Shown here in pieces: positions 13,671-20,730 of a DNA stretch of 21,602 bases. Position numbers and translations under genes: made by a program. The stretch lies in contig CAYHBQ010000013.1 of NCBI GenBank assembly GCA_964354995.1, positions 1 through 21,602 on the forward strand, read 5' to 3'. A model generated the notes under the pieces. That model saw only the letters and a program-made list of their open reading frames with translations. It made no database searches and was not told the DNA's origin. Within the stretch, counting starts at the first letter, position 1. The number at the start of each line of letters is the position of its first letter. This DNA is from JBBSZK01 sp964354995. Its GTDB lineage: Archaea; Nanobdellota; Nanobdellia; Pacearchaeales; GW2011-AR1.

Positions 13671-14045
13671 ATGCGAAGAAGAGTCTCGCGTTGGTTGTAT
13701 TGGACGCCCCGAATTGTTTCAATCGCGTTTATTGTATTTTTGGCGCTGTTCTCCCTTGATGTTATAACGCCCGAAGCAACCCCTTGGCAAATACTCGGGG
13801 GTCTCGTTATGCACAACATCCCCGTGTTCATTTTAATCATCGTGCTTGTCATTGCATGGAAACGCGAATATGTGGGGGCGTTTGCGTTCGCATTTGCAGG
13901 GCTACTTTACCTCCTTCTCATGCTCGTAAGTGCGATTAGAAATCCCCTCGAGTGGTATGCTCTCTCCTATTCGGTTATCATTGCAGGACCCGCATTTGGT
14001 ATCGCCGTTCTCTTTTATCTTAACTGGAAAAAGAAGAACCGTTAA
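13671..14045 (+). CDS. Conserved four-TM membrane protein
   Basis: A 124-aa protein with four hydrophobic helices: about 12-31, 38-62, 68-87 and 96-117. The opening LYWTPRIVSIAFIVFLALFSLDVI and the motif TPWQILGGLVMHNIPVFILIIVLVIAWK resemble a widespread small membrane family of unknown function in archaea and Bacteroidota, as far as I recall. The C terminus is basic (NWKKKNR). A TATA-like GTTAAATAAC (13644-13653) lies 18 bp from the ATG. Its stop codon overlaps the stop of the convergent YdeI-like gene by 4 bp. Confidence 0.8.
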   Translation: MRRRVSRWLYWTPRIVSIAFIVFLALFSLDVITPEATPWQILGGLVMHNIPVFILIIVLVIAWKREYVGAFAFAFAGLLYLLLMLVSAIRNPLEWYALSYSVIIAGPAFGIAVLFYLNWKKKNR

Positions 14046-14602
14046 AGGAGTCTCGTGCGTTTCTCCCGTGTATGGCGGACAATACGCTCAATGCGTTTGT
14101 TCTTCGTCTCTACTTGTTTTGCACGAGCAAGCCAACGCAGGTAGGTTCGCCTTACCGAAGGAGAAAATGCCTTAAATTGTTTTAGAAGTCCTTCTTGTTC
14201 CAACGCCCGCTTCAACGAGGAGGGAATCTGAGGGTCTTTTGGGATTCCATGGTCATGCGTTGGTTTTGAAAGCCCCTCCTTATATCGTCGGATACCTTCA
14301 GGAGTCATCTTGCCTTCGGCGAGTAATTGTTTAGCATAACGCAACGTATTATCACTCCATTTGCTTTTATCCGTTCGCCGAGCGAATCTCCGAACATAGC
14401 TGTCCCCATCAACACGCTTAAGAGTAGTGTCGATCCATCCAAAGCAAATAGCATCGTGCATTGCTTCCTGATGAGAAAGGGAAGGTTTGCCGGTATGTTT
14501 CTTGTATACGAGGAGTTCAACGCGTGTCTCTTTCAGATGATTATCAGAGAGNNNNNNNNNNCGTCTCCATGCATCCCGCGTGTTAGCTTCAATACGCTTC
14601 AT
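14042..14602 (-). CDS. YdeI/OmdA-family protein, interrupted by an N gap
   Basis: About 186 aa as written. It shows the family blocks of YdeI/OmpD-associated proteins: an N-terminal WR...LSDNH segment, ELLVYKKHTGKPSLSHQEAMHDAICFGWIDTTLKRVDGDSYVRRFARR, SKWSDNTLRYAKQLLAEGKM, and a C-terminal OmdA unit (IPSSLKRALEQ, FKAFSPSVRRTYLRWLARAKQVETKNKRIERIV). Family members have been linked to bacteriocin or antimicrobial protection in bacteria, but the biochemical activity is unknown. Ten Ns at 14552-14561 fall in codons 14-17. The frame is kept across the gap, yet the family spacing between the two flanks suggests the real missing length is shorter. Confidence 0.88.
   Translation of the reverse strand: MKRIEANTRDAWRXXXXLSDNHLKETRVELLVYKKHTGKPSLSHQEAMHDAICFGWIDTTLKRVDGDSYVRRFARRTDKSKWSDNTLRYAKQLLAEGKMTPEGIRRYKEGLSKPTHDHGIPKDPQIPSSLKRALEQEGLLKQFKAFSPSVRRTYLRWLARAKQVETKNKRIERIVRHTREKRTRLL
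14552..14561. other. Assembly gap (10 Ns)
   Basis: A run of ten undetermined bases inside the YdeI-like gene, probably a fixed-length placeholder. By the family pattern W-x-x-W-L before the NH pair, the true gap may be about 4 nt, giving WRRWLSDNH; this is inference. Confidence 0.95.
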
Positions 14603-14638
14603 TTCTAAAAAAAGAAAAGGACCTACATAAAACTATCT

Positions 14639-15106
14639 TTAGTTTTCGGACTCGTCAGAGCCCTCAGGTTCATCCGAATCATCCGACTCGTCAGAGTCTT
14701 CTGATTCTTTATCATCGTTTTCAAGAACGTCTTCAGATTCGGTATCGTTAACCATCTCTAAGTCTGCGAGGGTAAGGAGTATTTTATCCAGTTTTGCATT
14801 AATCTGTTTGAGCTGGTCAAGCGATACGTTCGATTGCGGGCCCATTCTTTCGGAAGTTCGCGGTCTAAATGACGAGCGCGCGTCGCCTTCAGGCCTAAAG
14901 CATTCACTGCAAAAGACAGGTTTTGTACCTGTTGGTCGAAAAGGAACTTGACAATGCTTTCCACACTTACTACATTCTGCATCATGCATCTGCGGTCGTC
15001 CTCTATCCGCATTTCGATCGCGATTGAATCTGCTTCTACTCTCAAAACTGCTTGGTCGACCACCGAATCTGCGACCTTCTCGATTATCTCGTCTAAAATC
15101 TCCCAT
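14639..15106 (-). CDS. Zinc-ribbon protein with RG-rich head and acidic tail
   Basis: A 155-aa protein in three parts. Residues 1-40 are rich in Arg, Gly, Asp and Phe (RRDNREGRRFGGRP), like RNA-binding RGG tracts. Residues 45-69 form a treble-clef or ribbon zinc site: CSKCGKHCQVPFRPTGTKPVFCSECF, with C45, C48, C66 and C69 as likely ligands. This CxxC-x17-CxxC unit with VPFxPxxxKPVxC is common in small proteins of DPANN archaea and CPR bacteria. A short helix (LDQLKQINAKLDKILLTLADLE, about 96-117) is followed by 35 residues of Asp, Glu and Ser. The split of positive head and strongly negative tail suggests a nucleic-acid-associated or chaperone-like role, not established. The TATA box lies at 15128-15136. 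Confidence 0.87.
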   Translation of the reverse strand: MGDFRRDNREGRRFGGRPSSFESRSRFNRDRNADRGRPQMHDAECSKCGKHCQVPFRPTGTKPVFCSECFRPEGDARSSFRPRTSERMGPQSNVSLDQLKQINAKLDKILLTLADLEMVNDTESEDVLENDDKESEDSDESDDSDEPEGSDESEN

Positions 15107-15150
15107 AGTTAGTCAGACAGAAGTGCCATTATAAAGGTATGTATGGCCCC

Positions 15151-15624
15151 TTAAACGATACTGAGGTAGTTGAGCACGCCTGCAAAGCTTACCCATACAA
15201 GATAAGGAACAAGGAGCCACCTTGCACGTTTGTCTATCTTGCCCGAAACGAACATCATTCCGGTGATAGTTATCCAAAGTAACACCAAGTCCATTAATGC
15301 AAAATCAGGCCGATGCATGCCAAAGTACAAGAAACTCCATAACGCATTCAATAGCAAATTTGTTCCAAACCACAGTGCGAGAGTGGTTCGTTGTTTCGGC
15401 TTAGCGTTTGTCCACGCCACCCATAACGATATCGCAATAAGTACAAAGAGAATATTCCATACAATCGGAAACACCCATCCGGGCGGAGTGATACTCGGTT
15501 TAACTGATTCGTACCACGAACCGTCGGTCTCTCCGTTTGCGAGCAATCCGCCACCTAGCCCTATTCCAAATACGATAATCAAACAAACAACAAGCGTTTT
15601 CCATGAATACGCGTTCTGTTTCAT
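15151..15624 (-). CDS. tspO: TspO/MBR-family membrane protein
   Basis: A 157-aa five-helix membrane protein of the tryptophan-rich sensory protein/peripheral benzodiazepine receptor family. Signature blocks are present: SWYESVKPSITPPGWVFPIVWNILF (36-60), LWFGTNLLLNALWSFLYFG (84-102) and PYLVWVSFAGVLNYLSI at the C terminus. TspO proteins bind porphyrins and cholesterol-like ligands and are linked to stress and tetrapyrrole handling. A cytochrome b5-like heme protein is encoded 1.6 kb away, though not in the same operon. The annotated frame extends to a TTG at 15639; ATG 15624 is chosen, 21 bp from the TATA box GTTTAAAGG (15645-15653). Confidence 0.95.
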   Translation of the reverse strand: MKQNAYSWKTLVVCLIIVFGIGLGGGLLANGETDGSWYESVKPSITPPGWVFPIVWNILFVLIAISLWVAWTNAKPKQRTTLALWFGTNLLLNALWSFLYFGMHRPDFALMDLVLLWITITGMMFVSGKIDKRARWLLVPYLVWVSFAGVLNYLSIV

Positions 15625-15712
15625 AACTCGTACAAACAAGCGAAGTTTAAAGGTCTATCGTTGATCATACGAACGTTTTAACGCTTTGAGCAACCATCGT
15701 GCTTGTATATAA

Positions 15713-16516
15713 TTAATCACAATAATCGCTTTCTGTACCACTTGTTCCATCCGCGCCCGGTAGTGCTTTTACTCGTGCGGACGCCTCGGGAGAGAGAAAA
15801 TCGAGCCAGCAAATTGCATAGGGTGCTTGGTCATTTGAATGTTCAGCAAGCCACGCCGGATCTTCAGAAGCTTTATTCTTCTTCCTCAAGTCGTATACGC
15901 CCCAATCAAAGAAATAATTGCCGGTCACGCCTACTTCTGTCGCCAGCAACTCTCCTTGTTTAATAGGAATATGCTCGACGATATAATCGCGCGAATCCAG
16001 CTCTTTTGGTTCAGGAAGTGTTTCAGCCAGGGCCAAAAGCTTGGGAGATAATTCTTTTAAGTGCCCCAATCGGTACATGATTCCGCACGGATGCATAATG
16101 AAGAAGACATATTGTATTTCTCCACTCGCAAAATAACGTCCCCCCTTGAGTACATATCCTTCAAACGGAGCGTACACAGGAATTTCGCCTGACTCTGAAT
16201 GGTCAAATCTGAATCCTCCATGGGGTTTGTAGTCGGGTCTGAATTGTCCAGGATAGAGAACAGACGTTACCACATCAACATCCACAGGCATCTGAAACTG
16301 TAATGGCTCGGGGCACGCAGGAGGAGTGCTCGTCGGTTTCCACGCACCATTGATAGGTTCCCATACCACAAGCTCGGTGCTCCCGACAGAGGATTGAACA
16401 ACCGTTACGGGCTGGTCTGTAGGTACAACCTCTTCCCGATCAAAACTAAAAAAAATCACCGCCCCCACAATAACGACAAAACTAATTCCGAGTGCAAGCA
16501 ACAAACTCTTTTTCAT
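15713..16516 (-). CDS. Exported degenerate M23 (LytM-like) peptidase-fold protein
   Basis: A 267-aa protein with a signal peptide (about 1-25) and a linker. A domain from about 75 to 210 resembles the lysostaphin/M23 beta-fold: KPHGGFRFD (97-105), IPVYAPFEGYVLKGG, and MYRLGHLKEL (147-156). In active M23 enzymes Zn is held by H-x3-D and H-x-H. Here the H99 to D105 spacing is longer and only H152 of the HxH pair remains, so metallopeptidase activity is doubtful and a binding or scaffold role is more likely. Four Cys (C68, C144, C226, C266) could form disulfides. The start codon overlaps the stop of the SDR gene (ATGA), so it is the second gene of that operon. Confidence 0.75.
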   Translation of the reverse strand: MKKSLLLALGISFVVIVGAVIFFSFDREEVVPTDQPVTVVQSSVGSTELVVWEPINGAWKPTSTPPACPEPLQFQMPVDVDVVTSVLYPGQFRPDYKPHGGFRFDHSESGEIPVYAPFEGYVLKGGRYFASGEIQYVFFIMHPCGIMYRLGHLKELSPKLLALAETLPEPKELDSRDYIVEHIPIKQGELLATEVGVTGNYFFDWGVYDLRKKNKASEDPAWLAEHSNDQAPYAICWLDFLSPEASARVKALPGADGTSGTESDYCD

Positions 16517-17253
16517 ATATATCCGCCATCAACAACCAATACCGTGCGCGTGATAAATTTCGCTTCATCCGAAGCCAAAAAAGCAACAGCGGAGGCGATT
16601 TCTTCAGGTTTTCCAAAACGCCCCATAAGTATTCGTTTTGCTTCCTCTTTAAGATATTCTTTTGGTAACTCTTTGTTGATATCAGTATCAACCCAACCCG
16701 GAGCTATGCAGTTAACTCGTATGTGCGGAGCGAGTTCTTCCGCAAAGTTCTTTGTCATACTAATCACGGCTGCTTTAGTGGCATCATAATCAGTTGAATC
16801 AGGGCTTAAAGTATTTAGTGCGTTAGTCGAAGAAATATTAATAATCACTCCCGATTTTGCTTTTCTCATTTCAAGCGCCGCATATTTAGAGCAAAAGAAA
16901 ACGCCTTTGAAATTGACATCAATAGTTCGCTGAAGTTGTTCCGCAGTTTTCTCCCAAAGAGGAACATCCCATACAATTCCTGCATTATTCACTAGAATAT
17001 CTATCTTGCCAAACGTGCGAACAACGTCTCGTATCATCTGCTTTATTTGATCTTCCTTACCAACATCGGCTTTAATTGCAACCGCTCTTCGTCCTAGTTT
17101 CGTTATCTCCTTAACAACGGACTGCGCGGCTTTTTCGTCTTGTATATAATTAATCGCAACATCACATCCTTCTTGCGCAAGCCGTAGCGCGGTAGCCCTG
17201 CCAATACCTCTACTTGCGCCAGTAATAAGTGCTACCCTTCCTTGCAATCGCAT
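16513..17253 (-). CDS. SDR-family oxidoreductase (FabG-like)
   Basis: A 246-aa short-chain dehydrogenase/reductase. The NAD(P)-binding motif TGASRGIG is at 11-18 and the structural NNAG at 89-92. The catalytic Asn is N114, Ser about 142 lies in INISS, and Y156/K160 form YDATK. The C-terminal VDGGY end is typical. ASRG after the glycine motif and Asn-Tyr after strand 2 favour NADPH. The sequence is closest in pattern to 3-oxoacyl-ACP reductases, but an archaeon with ether lipids may not use fatty-acid synthesis, so the substrate is open (a sugar, alcohol or acyl group). The promoter is GTATAAAAG (17274-17282), 21 bp from the ATG. It is overlapped and probably co-translated with the M23-like gene. 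Confidence 0.95.
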   Translation of the reverse strand: MRLQGRVALITGASRGIGRATALRLAQEGCDVAINYIQDEKAAQSVVKEITKLGRRAVAIKADVGKEDQIKQMIRDVVRTFGKIDILVNNAGIVWDVPLWEKTAEQLQRTIDVNFKGVFFCSKYAALEMRKAKSGVIINISSTNALNTLSPDSTDYDATKAAVISMTKNFAEELAPHIRVNCIAPGWVDTDINKELPKEYLKEEAKRILMGRFGKPEEIASAVAFLASDEAKFITRTVLVVDGGYI

Positions 17254-17273
17254 ACAATAACAAACTTCCCCGA

Positions 17274-17282
17274 GTATAAAAG
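17274..17282 (-). promoter_or_regulatory. TATA box of the SDR/M23-like operon
   Basis: CTTTTATAC on the minus strand, 21 bp from ATG 17253. Confidence 0.65.
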
Positions 17283-17332
17283 AATTGTGCCCGAGAGTCT
17301 CGCGTGAAAAAAGCCCTTCGGTTCGTTTAGCT

Positions 17333-17971
17333 TTATTTCCGCATCATTCTCAAACCATGATACCAATCATTCTTCAAGAATCCGGGAATACACCAGAGCA
17401 TACACAAAGGCTCAACGGCCCGTGCTGCTTCCACCTTTCCTAGATCTTCAACCTCAAATCCAAATAATGCCAAGATGGTGGAAACTTCTTTTTTTGCGTG
17501 TTCGTCATTCCCGCAGATAAACATACTCGGTCTTTGGGGAAAAGAGGGATTGACCATGCATGCTGCTCCGATACAGCTAAACGCCTTAACAAACCGCGCT
17601 TCTGGAAAAGAAGTCTGCAACGTCTCCATCAACGATTTGTCTAAACTAGTAAAGAACGTGAGCACGCCGTTTGTCGGAGGAGCATCCGCAATAGGATTAG
17701 TAGTATCAATAATTATTTTACCCTCTATATTTTCTTTTCCAGCTAATCTAAGAGCGCTTTCAGCAAAACGCCCCTTAATTGCAAGAACAATAATCTCTCC
17801 AAAATTAGCCGTCTCCGCAAACGTGCCCACCCGCACTTTTTCGTTTTTTGATTTCCACTCGTCAAGCCTACCGTTCTCGCGCGTTCCTATCATCACCGAA
17901 TATCCGTGTTTGATAAAGCCTGCCGCGAGTGTTTGTCCTACGATTCCTGATCCCAGTATGCCTATGTTCAT
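17333..17971 (-). CDS. NADP(H)-dependent reductase, F420-dependent NADP reductase family
   Basis: A 212-aa Rossmann-fold protein. The GSGIVGQTLA loop (7-16) and the strand 2 end GTRENGRLDEW (basic, NADP-type) form the nucleotide site. VLAIKGRF, IIDTTNPI, VKAFSCIGAACM and the C-terminal GKVEAARAVEPLCMLW match the family of NpdG-like NADPH:F420 oxidoreductases and bacterial relatives. True NpdG is about the same size. Whether this organism has F420 cannot be seen here, so another acceptor is possible. The promoter at 17991-18000 is 20 bp from the start. It is a single-gene unit. Confidence 0.9.
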   Translation of the reverse strand: MNIGILGSGIVGQTLAAGFIKHGYSVMIGTRENGRLDEWKSKNEKVRVGTFAETANFGEIIVLAIKGRFAESALRLAGKENIEGKIIIDTTNPIADAPPTNGVLTFFTSLDKSLMETLQTSFPEARFVKAFSCIGAACMVNPSFPQRPSMFICGNDEHAKKEVSTILALFGFEVEDLGKVEAARAVEPLCMLWCIPGFLKNDWYHGLRMMRK

Positions 17972-18035
17972 CTTCTCGCGAGCACGTTAACTTATTTAAG
18001 TATTTGTAATAAGGTTTCTCTGTTCAAGAAGCCGC

Positions 18036-18272
18036 TCACCGATGAGGGCAACCCGCCCAACAGCACGGCCGACGCATTCCACCGCTTAGTTTCGAGAGCG
18101 CTTTCTTGATTCGAATATCCCTCGTTTCAGTCTTCTTGCCTGACGTAATCCAACATATCCACTCATTACGCGCGAGCGGGGTCGTATCTTCCCACGTTGT
18201 TCGCGCCTTTGAGTTAGTTGCAAGTGCCTTTCGCACATCCACAGGCAAGGCATGCAATCTTTGCTTTTTCAT
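18036..18272 (-). CDS. Small OmdA/YdeI-type protein with Cys-rich tail
   Basis: A 78-aa protein carrying an OmdA-type unit (LPVDVRKALATNSKARTTWEDTTPLARNEWICWITSGKKTETRDIRIKKALSKL) followed by the tail GGMRRPCCWAGCPHR. The unit is related to the C-terminal part of the YdeI-like protein at 14042-14602, so the window holds one long and one short family member. The CC-x3-C-x2-H tail is a conserved feature in this subfamily and could bind a metal, which is inference. A GTG five codons upstream is possible; ATG 18272 fits the TATA stretch at 18290-18300. Confidence 0.87.
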   Translation of the reverse strand: MKKQRLHALPVDVRKALATNSKARTTWEDTTPLARNEWICWITSGKKTETRDIRIKKALSKLSGGMRRPCCWAGCPHR

Positions 18273-18321
18273 CCTATCCGTTATCACTTCTTTTATTTAA
18301 AATGTTCTTAGATTATTGCGT

Positions 18322-18642
18322 TTAACCAAAAAAACTAGCGTAGACCAATAAGGAAATAAAAAATACAAGCGTTATAACGACAAGCATCCCGATCGTATGC
18401 CCCAGCAGAGAAATAGCCTCTTTCTTTTTCCCATCAACGTATAACATCACGGGTTTCCCAAACACCAAAAATCCCGTGATGGCCGCAGAGCAAACAAACA
18501 ACAACAGCATAGCCATAGGAATAAGTATTGTCTCCTTTGACCCTTGAAAAACCTGAAGAGAAAAAATAAAGGTTACTATTAAGACTATATAGGCTGCCGT
18601 TCCCACTGAATCAATAAGTGCCCGTTTTAGTAAGGGATTCAT
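18322..18642 (-). CDS. Three-TM membrane protein of unknown function
   Basis: A 106-aa protein with hydrophobic segments near 13-33, 43-64 and 82-104, separated by a short basic loop (DGKKKEA). No family is recognised. An open frame continues upstream through the tRNA-Ser gene, but that part is the tRNA itself. ATG 18642 is chosen, 22 bp from the TATA-like CCTTTTAAAC at about 18662-18671. It lies downstream of tRNA-Ser on the same strand. Confidence 0.75.
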   Translation of the reverse strand: MNPLLKRALIDSVGTAAYIVLIVTFIFSLQVFQGSKETILIPMAMLLLFVCSAAITGFLVFGKPVMLYVDGKKKEAISLLGHTIGMLVVITLVFFISLLVYASFFG

Positions 18643-18690
18643 GTCAAAGAATAGCGTTTGCCCTTTTAAACGATCGGAAAGATGATTATA

Positions 18691-18775
18691 CGCCCGGACC
18701 AGGATTTGAACCTGGGAAACGCTTGCGCGTAACGAGATTAGCAATCTCGCGCCGTAACCGCTGGGCCATCCGGGC
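18691..18775 (-). tRNA. tRNA-Ser(GCU)
   Basis: An 85-nt class II tRNA. Acceptor GCCCGGA pairs with TCCGGGC, with discriminator G at 18691 and no encoded CCA. Anticodon stem CGAGA/TCTCG encloses loop TTGCTAA, with anticodon GCT (plus-strand 18740-18742), reading AGC and AGU. The variable arm is ACGC-GCAA-GCGT and the T arm CCAGG-TTCAAAT-CCTGG. There is no intron. Confidence 0.96.
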
Positions 18776-18797
18776 ACGACTGTCCGAGATAAAAGTC

Positions 18798-18806
18798 GTT
18801 TATAAG
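18798..18806 (-). promoter_or_regulatory. TATA box of tRNA-Ser
   Basis: CTTATAAAC on the minus strand, 23 bp from the tRNA 5' end at 18775. Confidence 0.7.
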
Positions 18807-18827
18807 TGTTGCCCTTGAAACAATCGT

Positions 18828-19328
18828 TTAGGGAATCAGCTTCTTTTTTTCAAGATAACCATGAATAGGTCGATAGCTCCAATAGAAAAAGAATCCGATG
18901 CCAAGCCCGATAAAGGCCCCTGCAACAGCATCGTACATAAAGTGATAGTCGAGCGCCACACGAGAGAGAGCAATCATCACCGCTAGAAAAAATACGAGCA
19001 CGGAAAGCCATCGTTTGCGCATCATACAACTGGTAACAAGCGCAAACGCGAAAGCGACCGCCGCATGCCCACTGGGGAAAGAGTAATCGGAAGGACAAGG
19101 AATCACGCCAAGACACGGTCGAGGAAGGGCAACGACTTCTTTAAGAACGGCAACAATTTCATAAGAAAGTAACATAGCAGGTAACAAGGCAAAAATAATC
19201 CACGCCGTGCGGTGTCGACTCTGGCGAGACAACACAGGGTAAATACAAATCGCCACAATTGCTAGTCCAATCCAATACGGCGCATCGCCGAAGTGTGAAA
19301 CAATCTGCCAAAAAGTAAGCGCATTCAT
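18828..19328 (-). CDS. PAP2-family membrane phosphatase
   Basis: A 166-aa membrane protein with the three phosphatase motifs of the PAP2 superfamily: K63-x6-R70-P71 (KEVVALPRP), PSGH (85-88, in DYSFPSGHAAVAF) and SR-x5-H-x3-D (S122 to D133, SRVALDYHFMYD). The catalytic His is H129 with D133, and H88 acts as acid. These enzymes remove phosphate from lipid phosphates such as phosphatidate or polyprenyl diphosphate at the membrane surface. In archaea a role in recycling polyprenyl carriers is plausible. Its ATG overlaps the stop of the 75-aa gene (ATGA), so it is the last gene of a three-gene operon with an SGNH hydrolase. Confidence 0.95.
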   Translation of the reverse strand: MNALTFWQIVSHFGDAPYWIGLAIVAICIYPVLSRQSRHRTAWIIFALLPAMLLSYEIVAVLKEVVALPRPCLGVIPCPSDYSFPSGHAAVAFAFALVTSCMMRKRWLSVLVFFLAVMIALSRVALDYHFMYDAVAGAFIGLGIGFFFYWSYRPIHGYLEKKKLIP

Positions 19329-19552
19329 CGTTTCGCCTTCTTTTCAGCACGAATTATCATTTCTTTCTTAAGACCCAAAAATACACCGCCTTCTTTACCT
19401 CCAACATAGGTGCTTTCACCAGGCTTGATAATCTCGTTCAGGGCATCAAGTTCAACGTCAATATGCGTAATCTGTGCATGCGACTTGCCTTTGAGATGAA
19501 TATACACGTCAGCCGTGCCAATTTTTATTTTGCCCTCACCTGGCCCGCTCAT
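19325..19552 (-). CDS. 75-aa protein of unknown function in the SGNH/PAP2 operon
   Basis: A small soluble protein with a beta-rich pattern (KIKIGTADVYIHLKG, THIDVELDAL), a Gly-rich turn (YVGGKEGGVFLGLK) and a basic helical C-terminal end (KEMIIRAEKKAKR). No cysteine, signal peptide or TM segment is present, and no family is recognised. It is overlapped by ATGA at both ends: its start by the SGNH hydrolase stop and its stop by the PAP2 start. Tight coupling on both sides is strong evidence that it is real and translated together with the two enzymes. Confidence 0.82.
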   Translation of the reverse strand: MSGPGEGKIKIGTADVYIHLKGKSHAQITHIDVELDALNEIIKPGESTYVGGKEGGVFLGLKKEMIIRAEKKAKR

Positions 19553-20199
19553 GGAATAAGCCTCTGCTTAATAAGACTCTCACGAACGATTTCAAATATT
19601 TTTTGATGACCTTCATTGTTCAAATGTACTCCATCGGGAAACATTTTCTGATACCTCAACATCTTCTTGATCGGGGTGTAAATATCAATAAACGGAGTCT
19701 TTTCTCTTGCACAAATCTGAGCAACGCGCGCATCGTACTGCTCAATGTATTTTTCTTTATACGAGCAGTCTTTCAACCAAGGAATCGGGTCAACACGCGA
19801 CTCGTCAATAGGTTTACTACTAAAGAAAATCACATGATTCGTATAGGTTTTGGCGATCTTGATAATCTTCCGAACATTCTCACCATAGGTATCAATAGAA
19901 ACATGAAACTTTTTCGTTTTATTGTTAAATATTGCATCGTTCGTTCCGACTGAGACAAGTATAATGACCTCTTCGCCTTCGTCTTTGAGTTCTAAACGTC
20001 GCTCTGTTTCGAATGTAATGCGTTTCAGAATTCCTTTCGATGTATCTCCCGAAATTCCCAAATTGTAAACCATGTAATACAGACTAGTGTCTTTCAATTG
20101 TTTCTCATCAAGATAATGTCTGAGACGTTGTACCCATCCTCCTTCTAAATCCCAAGCCCCATAGGTAATACTTGTGCCAAAGACAAGAATAATCGTCAT
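19549..20199 (-). CDS. SGNH/GDSL-family hydrolase
   Basis: A 216-aa esterase-fold protein. Block I is FGTSITYGA with nucleophile S10 (GTS replaces the usual GDS). Block II is NLGISGDT (G51), block III GTND (N87) and block V DGVHLNNEGH with D189 and H192. All four SGNH residues are present, so it is probably active on an ester, for example an acylated sugar or lipid. No signal peptide is seen, so it is cytosolic. The frame extends four codons further to 20211; ATG 20199 is 22 bp from the TATA-like stretch at 20221-20230. It is the first gene of the three-gene operon. Confidence 0.93.
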   Translation of the reverse strand: MTIILVFGTSITYGAWDLEGGWVQRLRHYLDEKQLKDTSLYYMVYNLGISGDTSKGILKRITFETERRLELKDEGEEVIILVSVGTNDAIFNNKTKKFHVSIDTYGENVRKIIKIAKTYTNHVIFFSSKPIDESRVDPIPWLKDCSYKEKYIEQYDARVAQICAREKTPFIDIYTPIKKMLRYQKMFPDGVHLNNEGHQKIFEIVRESLIKQRLIP

Positions 20200-20220
20200 T
20201 GGCCTACGCAAGAGAACAGG

Positions 20221-20230
20221 ATTAAAATAC
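20221..20230 (-). promoter_or_regulatory. TATA box of the SGNH/75-aa/PAP2 operon
   Basis: GTATTTTAAT on the minus strand, 22 bp from ATG 20199. Confidence 0.55.
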
Positions 20231-20232
20231 CT

Positions 20233-20655
20233 TTACATCCAATAGCCAATAATCGCGCCCTGAAGTATAAGCGCAACAAGCCAATACGTGACGTTAATCA
20301 AAAAGAACGTTATCGATTTATGTTCCCAAAGGATTGAACCGAAGGATATAGTCGCCACAAAACCAAGCCACACCCAGAACGCACTCACAACACCTTCTTT
20401 TATTCCTACGCTTCCCGTAGCAGAAATAATCATAGCGAGCACAGCTGCCATAACGACTTGTGCGACAAATCCTGCAATCATGGTAACCAGCATGCTTTTC
20501 TTTTTTGCACGCTCAGTCGTAGCCTTCGTCATGCCCATTTCACGCAGCCAGGTAGCTCCAAAAAGACGCTGAGAAAACCATGCCCACCCCACAACAAAGC
20601 TCGCAACCGCCGCAAGCAATACTGAAACCCACGAGATACTAAACGCAAAACTCAT
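20233..20655 (-). CDS. DUF1761-like membrane protein
   Basis: A 140-aa membrane protein. The opening ISWVSVLLAAVASFVVGWAWFSQRLFGATWLREMG, with the pattern F..G..WF....F...W, followed by three more helices (about 62-84, 92-110 and 118-138), fits the DUF1761 family of small four-helix membrane proteins of unknown function. A GTG start six codons upstream is possible, but ATG 20655 is 21 bp from the TATA box CTTTAAAAAC (20676-20685). Confidence 0.85.
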   Translation of the reverse strand: MSFAFSISWVSVLLAAVASFVVGWAWFSQRLFGATWLREMGMTKATTERAKKKSMLVTMIAGFVAQVVMAAVLAMIISATGSVGIKEGVVSAFWVWLGFVATISFGSILWEHKSITFFLINVTYWLVALILQGAIIGYWM

Positions 20656-20698
20656 TTGCACGTCAGACGCCACTTCTTTAAAAACCTGTCGAAGGAAT

Positions 20699-20708
20699 GT
20701 TTAAAAGC
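20699..20708 (+). promoter_or_regulatory. TATA box of initiator tRNA-Met
   Basis: GTTTAAAAGC, about 23 bp before the tRNA at 20731. It probably also drives the hydrolase gene downstream. Confidence 0.7.
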
Positions 20709-20730
20709 CTCACGTGATGACATTATACAT

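Noticed and set aside
18643..18777. N-terminal extension of the 106-aa membrane protein through tRNA-Ser
   Set aside because: The frame is the tRNA gene itself; a TATA box and ATG 18642 give a better start.
20714..20720. GTGATGA resembling a box C of a C/D guide RNA before tRNA-Met
   Set aside because: No matching box D, C' or D' at suitable spacing; it lies between the TATA box and the tRNA.
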